Of a stretch of DNA of 13,916 bases, positions 1 to 6,383 are shown piece after piece. Position 1 is the stretch's first letter. Every line of letters begins with the position of its first letter. This DNA comes from CAVURW01 sp963743595 (GTDB taxonomy: Bacteria; Verrucomicrobiota; Verrucomicrobiia; Methylacidiphilales; UBA1321), in contig CAVURW010000226.1 in NCBI GenBank assembly GCA_963743595.1, positions 1 to 13,916 of the forward strand. The letters run 5' to 3'. A model generated the notes under the pieces. That model was not told the DNA's origin, ran no database searches, and worked only from the letters and a program-made list of their open reading frames with translations. A program made the position numbers and the translations under genes.

Positions 1-1
1 C

Positions 2-67
2 GATAATCCGTGGCCTCTCGTTCTGACTAGTGAGGACTTTAAGGTGATCGCAGTTCATTCTCGCTAA
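2..67 (+). CDS. possible C-terminal end of an upstream gene (partial)
   Basis: Frame 2 is open from the window edge to a TAA at 65-67 and reads as a 21-residue tail beginning DNPWPLVLTSEDF. The composition is protein-like, but the piece is too short to assign to a family. It could equally be a chance open frame. No terminator-like hairpin follows it before the next gene. Confidence 0.25.
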   Translation, partial: DNPWPLVLTSEDFKVIAVHSR

Positions 68-192
68 TCACACCGTTTGGCCGGTCGCTGTCTCGAATAG
101 AGGCAGCTCATCCACAAGGATTCCAAAGTCCATGTGTGCTCAGACGACAGCAGTCTCGTCAATTCGCTCCGATTGCTTCCATACTGGAGGCC

Positions 193-1044
193 ATGCCCGA
201 TCCCCTCGTGCTTCCGCAGAGCTACAATGGCCCGAAGATCGGGAACCGTTACAGTTTGGGGCCGCTCATCGGGCAAGGTGGGGAAGCGAAGGTCTATGCG
301 GCGTGGCATCACGTCGCGCAAATCCCGGTGGCGATTCGCGTGCCGCTAAAGCCTCCGACCGGTTACCCACCACTGGATTTGCCCCATTTTGTGGGTTGGG
401 TGCGATGTTGGGATATCGGAAATGATCCGGTGCTTGGCGATTACCAAGTGTTGGAATACTTGGATGGCTGCACTCTGGCGCAGTTTATTTCCGATAACGG
501 GCGGTTGCGCGTCTATCACGAGGGGCGTGAGTTCATCTATCAAACCATTTCGGCATTGATCGCGCTGCATCACGTCAAATGGGTTCACGCCGATTTGCAT
601 CCCTCGAATTTCTTTCGGCACACCTCTCAAGAAGAGGACTTTAAGGGCGCGCTTTTATGGAAGCTCCTGGAGCTGCCCTTTCTCAGCTATTTTCCGGAGA
701 ATCGAACGAACCCGACCTTCGGCTCGATCTACACGATGGCTCCGGAGCGGATCGATGGCCAACCGCCCTCGTTTCTATCGGATCTCTACAGTCTGGGGTG
801 CACGTATTACTACGCCCTCTCTGGCAGATATCCGCATCTAGGAAATAACTCGGCTGAGATCGCGATTGGTCACCTCCATTTCGATCCCGAACCGCTTCAC
901 GAGATTACCGATGTCTCTCTGGCGCTTTCACGCTGGGTACAAAAAATGATGGCGCGAAAGCCAGAAGATCGATTTGAGTCGGCAGTAGCGGCCAAGCACG
1001 AATTGAGGCACGTGTTCGCGTATCTGGTGCCGAAACGCCCGTAA
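193..1044 (+). CDS. Ser/Thr protein kinase-fold protein, probably a pseudokinase or atypical kinase
   Basis: The 283-residue protein covers one protein-kinase domain and little else. Visible parts are the glycine loop IGQGGEAKVY (26-35), the catalytic-loop equivalent HADLHPSN (132-139), the APE motif (183-185) and the conserved Asp of SDLYSLG (D197). Asp134 and Asn139 are kept. The VAIK lysine is Arg49 (VAIRV), the HRD arginine is Ala133, and the lysine two residues after the catalytic Asp is His136. No normal DFG is present: the segment WKLLELP (156-162) aligns best with the usual KLLDFG, with an alternative DFK at 149-151. There is no membrane segment or sensor domain. The ATG at 193 is preferred because GGAGG lies just upstream and the kinase fold starts soon after; an in-frame GTG at 136 would add 19 residues. 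The gene converges on lexA with a 23-base gap. Kinase fold is confident; activity is doubtful. Confidence 0.85.
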   Translation: MPDPLVLPQSYNGPKIGNRYSLGPLIGQGGEAKVYAAWHHVAQIPVAIRVPLKPPTGYPPLDLPHFVGWVRCWDIGNDPVLGDYQVLEYLDGCTLAQFISDNGRLRVYHEGREFIYQTISALIALHHVKWVHADLHPSNFFRHTSQEEDFKGALLWKLLELPFLSYFPENRTNPTFGSIYTMAPERIDGQPPSFLSDLYSLGCTYYYALSGRYPHLGNNSAEIAIGHLHFDPEPLHEITDVSLALSRWVQKMMARKPEDRFESAVAAKHELRHVFAYLVPKRP

Positions 1045-1067
1045 CCGCTCCAGCCCCCAGCAGGTTG

Positions 1068-1688
1068 CTAGACCGATACGGCACTGAACGTCCGGAGAAC
1101 GCTCACCACGACGCCTTGTGACTCGAGATGTTCCAGCGGCATAATATCTGCGTAGAGCTCGTTTTCCGCACGCAGAAAAAGTTTGCCGTTTTCTTTAATG
1201 AGGCGTTTCAGCGTCGTTTGACCATCAATGAGCGCGGCAACGATATCGCCGGGCTTCGGTTCCTTTTTCTCAAGCACAACGATATCTCCAGAAAAGATTC
1301 CTGCATCGATCATGCTATCACCGCGAACGCGGATGGCAAAGGCGCGGAGGGGATTGGAAATGCCCAATGTCGTGGGAATGAACCGCAGGACTTCCGAGGA
1401 ATCGGCACCATCAAATTCATCTGGGCTGCCGGCCGGGATCGAAGCGAAGAGGGGAAGTTGCAACGAAGATCCCAGCACGCGGGGTTTCGTGAGCTGGATG
1501 CCGCGAGAGTGGGATTGCCGGGTAATCAGCCCCGTTTCTTCGAGCTTTTCAAGCAGGTACGAGACGGCCCTTGGGGAGCCGAATTGGCAATGATTCTGGA
1601 TCTCGCGGATGGTGGGGGGCCGCTGATTTTCCCCGATGTAAGACTCGATATAGTCGAGGACCTTCTTGCGGCTATCACCTCGTTTCAT
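1068..1688 (-). CDS. lexA: LexA, SOS-response transcriptional repressor
   Basis: LexA binds operators of DNA-damage genes and inactivates itself by RecA-stimulated cleavage. This 206-residue protein has the normal length. Residues 1-66 form the winged helix-turn-helix DNA-binding domain (PPTIREIQ at 24-31 and the GSPRAVSYLLEKLEE helix). The C-terminal peptidase domain has the cleavage bond Ala86-Gly87 (IPAGSP), nucleophile Ser125 (RGDSMID) and general base Lys161 (TTLKRLI). The 36-residue Ser-Lys spacing is close to that of E. coli LexA. The ATG at 1688 is chosen because family members start with a similar MKRGDSRKK-like segment; an upstream in-frame start at 1739 would add 17 hydrophobic residues with no family counterpart. 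It appears to be transcribed alone. A perfect palindrome just before the ATG may be its own operator. Confidence 0.95.
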   Translation of the reverse strand: MKRGDSRKKVLDYIESYIGENQRPPTIREIQNHCQFGSPRAVSYLLEKLEETGLITRQSHSRGIQLTKPRVLGSSLQLPLFASIPAGSPDEFDGADSSEVLRFIPTTLGISNPLRAFAIRVRGDSMIDAGIFSGDIVVLEKKEPKPGDIVAALIDGQTTLKRLIKENGKLFLRAENELYADIMPLEHLESQGVVVSVLRTFSAVSV

Positions 1689-1689
1689 A

Positions 1690-1701
1690 ATACCAAGGTA
1701 T
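1690..1701. promoter_or_regulatory. candidate LexA autoregulatory operator, 12-bp palindrome
   Basis: ATACCAAGGTAT is a perfect inverted repeat (5 + 2 + 5) one base upstream of the lexA start codon. It overlaps a possible minus-strand -10 element (TATACC, 1697-1702). A candidate -35, TTGACT, lies at 1718-1723, giving a slightly short 15-base spacer. LexA genes commonly repress themselves, so the location fits an operator. The motif matches neither the E. coli nor the B. subtilis SOS box, and only one copy was noticed in this window. Confidence 0.35.
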
Positions 1702-1723
1702 AATAAATGTGGAATGAAGTCAA

Positions 1724-1940
1724 GGATTAGTCGAAGCAAAACAGTCTACGACCATGAAGTGCTTGCTACACCACCGCAGGCGTCAGAATTCCATAGGAAC
1801 GGTAATCCGCGGCTTCCCGTTCTAATTTTTACGGATGCCTCGACAAACTTGGGCATTCGGTCGTTTAGTCCTCGAACGGTCAGAGGTGACTGATAAATCG
1901 TAACCGCCTAAAATCACAAAAGAGAAGTTTAGGGAGGTTT
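1724..1940. other. intergenic stretch without a recognised gene
   Basis: No convincing coding region or RNA is seen. A short plus-strand open frame ends at 1893 (reading NGNPRLPVLIFTDAST near 1798-1845), but most of its upstream half lies antisense to the lexA start and it has no initiation signal. An inverted repeat CCTAAA (1907-1912) / TTTAGG (1928-1933) is present without a T tract. The stretch may be gene remnant. Confidence 0.3.
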
Positions 1941-2416
1941 ATGATTCCTCTCTTGGGGCAATCGCGATCCAATAACCGAATCTCGCCTCCTGAAGCCTCC
2001 AGCAAAGCAGATCGAGTCGCCATTGCTGCCTCTATCCACTCCAGTCAGTAAAGAAGATGAGGAAGATGCTGAAGAAGCGGTGTTTCGGTTCCTAATAGCG
2101 ACTTATCAAAACGAAATCGTTGACGCGAAGGTAGTCTTTATTTCGATCGTCGGAGAGGATCACCTGAGCCCGACTCTGCTTAAGCACTTTGCCAAGGACT
2201 ATCCCTACCCTAGCGACGGGAAAGGAGCAGAACTAGTGTCCACTGGCTTTCAGGATCGTACGACACATGAAAAAGGCATGCTCGGTTCTCTGTAAGGAGT
2301 ACTCAAGTGAGGGGCGACTTTACAAAAAATGTTCTCGACGGTATGGGGAACGGAAGCTAACCAAGCTCGACGGAAAATGGACTGTGGAGGGAACGGGGAC
2401 GAGCTACTATGAATGA
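1941..2416 (+). pseudogene. frameshifted small gene of unknown function
   Basis: Three open frames join into one plausible protein. An ATG at 1941 is preceded by AGGGAGG (1931-1937) and reads 36 residues to a stop at 2049. A second frame, open before 2023 and read to 2295, carries the best coding signal (EDAEEAVFRFLIATYQ, then HLSPTLLKHFAKDYPYPSDG). A third frame takes over near 2240-2300 and ends at a TGA at 2414-2416 with KLTKLDGKWTVEGTGTSYYE, a typical C-terminus of a small secreted or hypothetical protein. Both transitions are +1, as expected from single-base insertions or two-base losses. The family is not recognised. The simplest reading is a decaying gene; sequencing error is the alternative. 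If intact pieces are translated, the 2023-2295 frame would give about 90 residues. Confidence 0.45.
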
Positions 2417-2453
2417 AAATACTCGAACTAAAGGCGTCCATCCCGTGTTGTAT

Positions 2454-3389
2454 CTAAAGCTTCCAGCGGTACATCTGGAACGCGCGCGCAAATCCTAAAA
2501 ATCCATCTCCGACTGGATCGAATTGATCGTAGTTATCCCCATAATGAGTGAGGTACATTTTTCCACGAATCTCGGGAGAGAGGGTCAGCAGTTCTTGGTA
2601 CGACGCATGAACGATCCCCGGTGAGTAGAGCTGACAATCATGAAAGAGCGTCTCCAGCTCGTTCATATTAAAATCGATAAATAAATTTGGATCGAATCGT
2701 GTATCCGCACTGAAAAAGATGCGTCCATCCACAATGACACCGGTGCTCCAGCTCGCCTTCTCCCAACTGGTTACATTCCCTGGGGTATGAATCGTTCTAA
2801 AAATCGTGAGCCGAATTCCATCGACCTCGATCTGATAGGATTCGCGGGGCTGATGTTTCATCCATTCCGGCTCTAAGACGTCGACCAAATCGCAGAATTT
2901 TAAGAGGTTGAACTCATTCACCTCCGCCCCACCTTTGAGTGTGTTTTCCCAGAGCGTGTGTTGAAATTGTGGAGTGATGATGAACTTAGGCTTCTTCCGA
3001 ACTAAATAGCGGTACTTCAGTAAGACTTCTTCCAGTCCACCTGCATGATCTGCATGTGCGTGAGTGACATGGTAATAGTCAAAATCAGTGGCATCCATTC
3101 CATGCCGATAAAAGGAATGCGGTATGGTGACTCCAGCATCCACCAAGATGGTTTTCCGGTTTTTTGCGATGATCAAGCTCGTTTGATCATTACGTTTAGC
3201 AAAAGCCGAACCGACTCCCGCAAAGCAGAAGACCAAGTGCCCTTCGCTGGCGTTAAGAAGCTCCGCCATATACTTGCCCCGCTCCACTTGCGGTTCCACA
3301 GGTAGAAAGGGTGGTGGATCAAAACCGATTGTTTCGACTTTGTTCGAAACCCGGTTATGAGCCCGCTTGGCAGACGAATTAGCGCTCAT
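2454..3389 (-). CDS. metallo-beta-lactamase-fold metallo-hydrolase (RNase Z / phosphodiesterase-like)
   Basis: This 311-residue protein has the complete two-metal site of the fold. The signature THAHADHAGGLEE gives His110, His112, Asp114 and His115; His201 (IHTPG), Asp229 (SADTRFD), His261 (VHASYQE) and His282 (LTHYGD) provide the remaining ligands. The arrangement resembles RNase Z and cyclic-nucleotide phosphodiesterase relatives, but the substrate cannot be told. About 50 N-terminal residues precede the fold; they have no signal peptide, so the protein is probably cytoplasmic. The ATG at 3389 is preferred over the immediately preceding in-frame GTG at 3392. The gene stands alone, with a roughly 100-base leader region upstream and the frameshifted gene converging on its 3' end. 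Confidence 0.85.
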   Translation of the reverse strand: MSANSSAKRAHNRVSNKVETIGFDPPPFLPVEPQVERGKYMAELLNASEGHLVFCFAGVGSAFAKRNDQTSLIIAKNRKTILVDAGVTIPHSFYRHGMDATDFDYYHVTHAHADHAGGLEEVLLKYRYLVRKKPKFIITPQFQHTLWENTLKGGAEVNEFNLLKFCDLVDVLEPEWMKHQPRESYQIEVDGIRLTIFRTIHTPGNVTSWEKASWSTGVIVDGRIFFSADTRFDPNLFIDFNMNELETLFHDCQLYSPGIVHASYQELLTLSPEIRGKMYLTHYGDNYDQFDPVGDGFLGFARAFQMYRWKL

Positions 3390-3399
3390 CACTTTTCAC

Positions 3400-3422
3400 G
3401 TAACGTTTAGAGGTAATGTTAC
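3400..3422. repeat. short inverted repeat upstream of the metallo-hydrolase gene
   Basis: GTAAC (3400-3404) and GTTAC (3418-3422) are inverted copies separated by 13 bases. They lie between the likely promoter and the ATG at 3389. This could be an operator, but short repeats of this kind also occur by chance. Confidence 0.2.
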
Positions 3423-3435
3423 AAATTTGGAAGTT

Positions 3436-3444
3436 AATATAGCA
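3436..3444 (-). promoter_or_regulatory. possible extended -10 promoter of the metallo-hydrolase gene
   Basis: Read on the minus strand the bases are TGCTATATT, an extended -10 (TGn followed by TATATT). No good -35 is seen at the usual distance. It would give a leader of about 40 bases before the ATG at 3389. Confidence 0.3.
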
Positions 3445-3467
3445 CAATCCGTGAAAATAACAGCGCA

Positions 3468-3486
3468 AGCAGCCTTAGGGGGTGCT
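3468..3486 (-). terminator. weak hairpin downstream of gpsA, possible terminator
   Basis: AGCA (3468-3471) pairs with TGCT (3483-3486), and the stem can extend inward with one mismatch. On the minus strand it lies just after the gpsA stop and is followed, some bases later, by TTATTTT. The stem is imperfect and the T run is distant, so this is a tentative call. Confidence 0.22.
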
Positions 3487-3490
3487 GTAA

Positions 3491-4381
3491 CTACTCGTCA
3501 CGAGCGGCGCGCCCCAGAAGTTCCTTAACGGCTTGAGAAGGGGGCACATCTTCGTACAGAACGGCATTGATCTGCGTGATGATCGGCCGGGCCGCTGGTG
3601 GAATGGAACTGTTCAGCATCAGGCTTCGGGTCGTGCTTACCCCTTCACAGACGCCGCCCAACTTCGGCAGAATCTCGTCCACCGACATTCCCTGGGCCAA
3701 CATGGCACCCAAGCGAAAGTTCCGGCTCTGATCGCTTGTGGCGGTTAAAATCAGATCACCGATTCCGCTCAGCCCGGCGAAAGTCTCTGCACGAGCACCC
3801 TGCTCCACGCCGATTCGGGTCATCTCCGCTAAACAGCGCGTCAGCAATCCGGCATGTGAGTTTTGACCCAGCTTCAAGCCGCTGCAAGCACCGCCAGCGA
3901 TCGCATAAACGTTTTTCAACGCGCCCCCGAGCTCCACACCGATCAAATCTGAGGAGCGATAAATTCGGAAGCTCGCTTGGTGCAATACCATCTGAAATTC
4001 CTTGGCGAGCTCTTCACTCGTCGCGGCGATGGTGCAGGTGGCGGGCAATCCTGCGGCCACTTCTGCGGCGAAGGTCGGCCCCGAGAGCGCTCCGACACGT
4101 TGCTCGCCCCACACTTCCGTAATGATCTGGCTGACCCGATAGCCGCTCTGGATTTCCAGACCTTTACTGAGGCTCATGACAGGCACGCCGGGGGCGGGAA
4201 GTCTCGTGATGAATTCGCGAACATGCTGCACGGGCAACGCCACGAATACGTAGTCGGGATCGCCGCCCCCCGGCCACTTCGGATCGTCGTGATGAACGAA
4301 ATGGATTTCACGACCTAATCTCTGCGCTAACCCGGCCACTGCGGATCCCCAAGCGCCTCTACCTAAAAAATGAATCTTCAT
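3491..4381 (-). CDS. gpsA: glycerol-3-phosphate dehydrogenase [NAD(P)+], compact form
   Basis: The enzyme reduces dihydroxyacetone phosphate to sn-glycerol-3-phosphate for phospholipid synthesis in the cytoplasm. Motifs are the dinucleotide loop GRGAWG (7-12), LSKGLE with Lys73, SGPTFAAEV (100-108), GALKNVYAIAGG with catalytic-site Lys156, GIGDLI with Asp209, and SRNFRLG with Arg220-Asn221. At 296 residues it is shorter than the usual 320-340. The loss is local: only about 40 residues separate the glycine loop from VALPVQ (47-52), where family members usually have about 75, so the adenosine-side part of the NAD(P) domain is trimmed. The ATG directly abuts the plsY stop, so the two are co-transcribed and probably translationally coupled. 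Catalytic residues are intact, so function is expected. Confidence 0.95.
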   Translation of the reverse strand: MKIHFLGRGAWGSAVAGLAQRLGREIHFVHHDDPKWPGGGDPDYVFVALPVQHVREFITRLPAPGVPVMSLSKGLEIQSGYRVSQIITEVWGEQRVGALSGPTFAAEVAAGLPATCTIAATSEELAKEFQMVLHQASFRIYRSSDLIGVELGGALKNVYAIAGGACSGLKLGQNSHAGLLTRCLAEMTRIGVEQGARAETFAGLSGIGDLILTATSDQSRNFRLGAMLAQGMSVDEILPKLGGVCEGVSTTRSLMLNSSIPPAARPIITQINAVLYEDVPPSQAVKELLGRAARDE

Positions 4382-5104
4382 CTATCCTCGTATTCCTGAG
4401 CTGAATTCTACCTGGCCATTTTGGTCCATCTTTGAGGTCTTAGCAGCTTTCTCGTTGCGACGCGAGCTACCAACCTTGCCCTCAGTACCATTCCGTAAGC
4501 GTTCGATGTTAATCCGGTGCCGCCACGCCCCTAAAAAGCATGCTGCAGCTGCTACACCAAAGTTAAACCATTGTCCCGGATAAAAAAACGAACAGGCGAT
4601 TGGTAGAATAAAAGAAGCACAGATTGAGCCCACCGAAACGTAACGACTCACCGTCATGACCACGAACCATAAAGAAAAGGCTACCACCAAGACCCACGGC
4701 ATGAGTGCCCCCAGAACGCCCGCCGAAGTGGCGATACCCTTACCGCCTTTAAAGCCCAGCCACGGCGTGTAATTCGCTCCTAAAATGGCCGTTACTCCAG
4801 CTAAAGCCAGGGAGAATTGATATCCCTGTGGCAGCCCAGCCACCCCAGTGCCCAGCGCCTGGCAAAATGTAAGCGCCCCCACGAAAGGAACGGAAAACCC
4901 CTTAGAAAAATCTCCCGCAAACGCTAGGTATCCCCACTTCTTTCCCAGAACTCTCAAGACATTCGTCGCTCCGATATTACCGCTGCCATGCTTGCGAATA
5001 TCGATTCCATTCATTTGGCCGATCAGGTAGCCCACAGGAATCGACCCGAACAAAAACGACACCGCAGGCAATGTCCAAACCAATAAGTACAACCACCAAT
5101 TCAC
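4382..5104 (-). CDS. plsY: acyl-phosphate:glycerol-3-phosphate acyltransferase PlsY
   Basis: PlsY is an integral membrane enzyme that moves the acyl group from acyl-phosphate to glycerol-3-phosphate, the first acylation in phospholipid synthesis. Family signatures are FGSIPVGYLIG (19-29), GSGNIGATN (40-48), the phosphate-binding FKGGKGIAT (118-126) and HRINIERLRNGTE (197-208). Several hydrophobic membrane segments lie between them. The start is a GTG; the only nearby ATG is out of frame, and GGGGA lies directly ahead. The 240-residue length exceeds the usual approximately 200 because of a charged, hydrophilic tail (about 210-240) of unknown role. gpsA, which supplies its substrate, follows without a gap. 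Confidence 0.95.
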   Translation of the reverse strand: MNWWLYLLVWTLPAVSFLFGSIPVGYLIGQMNGIDIRKHGSGNIGATNVLRVLGKKWGYLAFAGDFSKGFSVPFVGALTFCQALGTGVAGLPQGYQFSLALAGVTAILGANYTPWLGFKGGKGIATSAGVLGALMPWVLVVAFSLWFVVMTVSRYVSVGSICASFILPIACSFFYPGQWFNFGVAAAACFLGAWRHRINIERLRNGTEGKVGSSRRNEKAAKTSKMDQNGQVEFSSGIRG

Positions 5105-5161
5105 TCCCCATCAATACGATGCTGCCCGCCACCGACAAGAACTTTCCACATTCCGCGCAAC

Positions 5162-5170
5162 ATAATAACA
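5162..5170 (-). promoter_or_regulatory. possible extended -10 promoter of plsY-gpsA
   Basis: Read on the minus strand these bases are TGTTATTAT, an extended -10 element in an A/T-rich stretch. No strong -35 is evident. The leader to the plsY GTG at 5104 would be about 50 bases. Confidence 0.3.
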
Positions 5171-5187
5171 TTTTTTCCGCTTTTTTA

Positions 5188-5216
5188 TTGATTTAAAGCT
5201 TTGTTTCCACTATAAG
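5188..5216 (+). promoter_or_regulatory. sigma70-type promoter of the TraR/DksA-rpsR-rpmB operon
   Basis: TTGATT (-35, 5188-5193) and TATAAG (-10, 5211-5216) are separated by exactly 17 bases. The start codon at 5228 is only 12 bases past the -10, so the transcript would start about 5220-5224 and carry a leader of eight bases or fewer. No ribosome binding site is present (the bases before ATG are all pyrimidines), which agrees with near-leaderless translation. Confidence 0.6.
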
Positions 5217-5227
5217 CTCACTCCCCC

Positions 5228-5842
5228 ATGGCACAGAAACCTAAGCCCTCCCCAAAGCCGAAATCGGCTGCAGCTACCACTCCCGCTTCTCCCGCTAAGG
5301 CCCAAGCGTCCGGTAACTCTGCCCAGTCCCCTAAGGAGGGGCGTCCCGCTCCGTCAGGTCCTCCACATGACGCGGCGTTCGTTGAGAAGCAGCGTAAAGT
5401 CCTCCTCGACCTGCGGGACCATTTTCTTGATCAAATGCAGAGCGTGTCTCAAGACAGCCTCCGCTCTCGTGCGGAAAACAATGAAGCTTCTGCTGTGGGC
5501 CAACACCAGGCGGATGCTGGTAGCGACGCGTACGAAAAAGATTTTGCCCTGAGCATTTTGTCTCAGGAACAGGATGTTCTTTATGAGATCGACGAAGCGC
5601 TGAAGCGCATTGAGGTCGGGACTTATGGTATTTGTGAAATGACTGGCAAGACCATCCCGCCCGCACGTTTGGATGCCCGTCCCTTCGCTCGTTTTACTGT
5701 AGAATGTCAGCAGCAGCTAGAAAAAGAAAACCGTGGCCGTCGCCGCTGGGAAACCACCCCGCAGTTCATGGACTCCGTCGATAACTTTGCTGACGAGGAA
5801 GACGACTCCAGTGAAGACGACGACCGTAAGAAAGAACTCTAA
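5228..5842 (+). CDS. TraR/DksA family transcriptional regulator with a degenerate zinc finger
   Basis: Proteins of this family enter the RNA polymerase secondary channel and adjust transcription of ribosomal and stress genes. Residues 1-48 form a Pro/Ala/Lys-rich low-complexity tail. Residues 50-130 are the coiled-coil region, with DAGSDAYEKDF (96-106) near its acidic tip. The C-terminal finger reads YGICEMTG (133-140) and FARFTVEC (153-160). Only Cys136 and Cys160 of the four zinc ligands remain; the other two positions are Thr139 and Thr157. This resembles zinc-independent members such as P. aeruginosa DksA2 and the B. subtilis YteA group. The tail after 185 is very acidic. It is the first gene of an operon with rpsR four bases downstream, which suggests a link to ribosome synthesis. 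Whether it acts like DksA is inferred. Confidence 0.85.
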   Translation: MAQKPKPSPKPKSAAATTPASPAKAQASGNSAQSPKEGRPAPSGPPHDAAFVEKQRKVLLDLRDHFLDQMQSVSQDSLRSRAENNEASAVGQHQADAGSDAYEKDFALSILSQEQDVLYEIDEALKRIEVGTYGICEMTGKTIPPARLDARPFARFTVECQQQLEKENRGRRRWETTPQFMDSVDNFADEEDDSSEDDDRKKEL

Positions 5843-5845
5843 CAT

Positions 5846-6082
5846 ATGCCTCCTCTCGCACGTCCCGCACGCCCCCGGCGTCGCACCCTCCGTTCGCTCC
5901 CGAAGCGCCGGATCGACATCAATTCCGAAGCCATCGACTTCAAAAATACTGAACTCCTCAAAAAGTTCCTCACGGAAAAGGGTCGTATCCTTCCCCGCCG
6001 CATCACGGGCATGACGGCTAAACTACACCGCAAGCTCACCCGGGAAATCAAACGCTCCCGGAACATGCTCCTCGTTAAATAA
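5846..6082 (+). CDS. rpsR: 30S ribosomal protein S18
   Basis: S18 partners S6 on the platform of the small ribosomal subunit. The 78-residue protein carries the S18 core FKNTELLKKFLTEKGRILPR (32-51) followed by RITGMTAKLHRKLTREIKRS (52-71). An Arg/Pro-rich N-terminus lacks cysteines, so it is a zinc-free type. The ATG lies three bases after the preceding stop, pointing to coupled translation. The S6 partner gene is not in this window. Confidence 0.97.
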   Translation: MPPLARPARPRRRTLRSLPKRRIDINSEAIDFKNTELLKKFLTEKGRILPRRITGMTAKLHRKLTREIKRSRNMLLVK

Positions 6083-6103
6083 CCTGCCAATCCGAGTACT
6101 TTT

Positions 6104-6367
6104 ATGTCCAGACTTTGTGAAATCACAGGAGCAGTTCCCGTCGTCGGTCGGAAGATTCTCCGTTCCGGTAAAGCCAAGAAAAAGGGCGGTATCGGTATGC
6201 ACGTTACGGCTACCACCATCCGTACGTTCCAACCGAACTTGAAGCAAAAGCGTATTTTCGTTCCGGAACTGAATCGTTCCATATCGGTCAAACTCACCGC
6301 CCGCGCTCTGAAGACGCTCACCAAGAACGGTGCGTACGTCACGCTCAAAAAAGCCGGCTTGATCTAA
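6104..6367 (+). CDS. rpmB: 50S ribosomal protein L28
   Basis: L28 is a small basic protein of the large ribosomal subunit. The start MSRLCEITGAVPVVG is the family signature, followed by FQPNLKQKRIFVPEL (47-61) and a C-terminal RALKTLTKNG. At 87 residues it is slightly longer than the typical 60-80, with a longer basic loop after residue 20. A single cysteine (Cys5) is present, so no zinc ribbon. It lies 21 bases after rpsR in the same operon. Confidence 0.97.
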   Translation: MSRLCEITGAVPVVGRKILRSGKAKKKGGIGMHVTATTIRTFQPNLKQKRIFVPELNRSISVKLTARALKTLTKNGAYVTLKKAGLI

Positions 6368-6383
6368 AATCGACGACCTCAGC

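Noticed and set aside
1128..1703. Long plus-strand open frame opposite lexA.
   Set aside because: It is a shadow of lexA, whose motifs and length are convincing.
1..1840. A 27-base stretch near 1-27 resembles one near 1800-1826 (about 21 matches), suggesting a repeat or gene duplication.
   Set aside because: One such match is roughly expected by chance in a window this size, and neither piece belongs to a recognised gene.
1907..1933. Inverted repeat CCTAAA/TTTAGG as a terminator.
   Set aside because: Long loop, short stem and no T tract after it.
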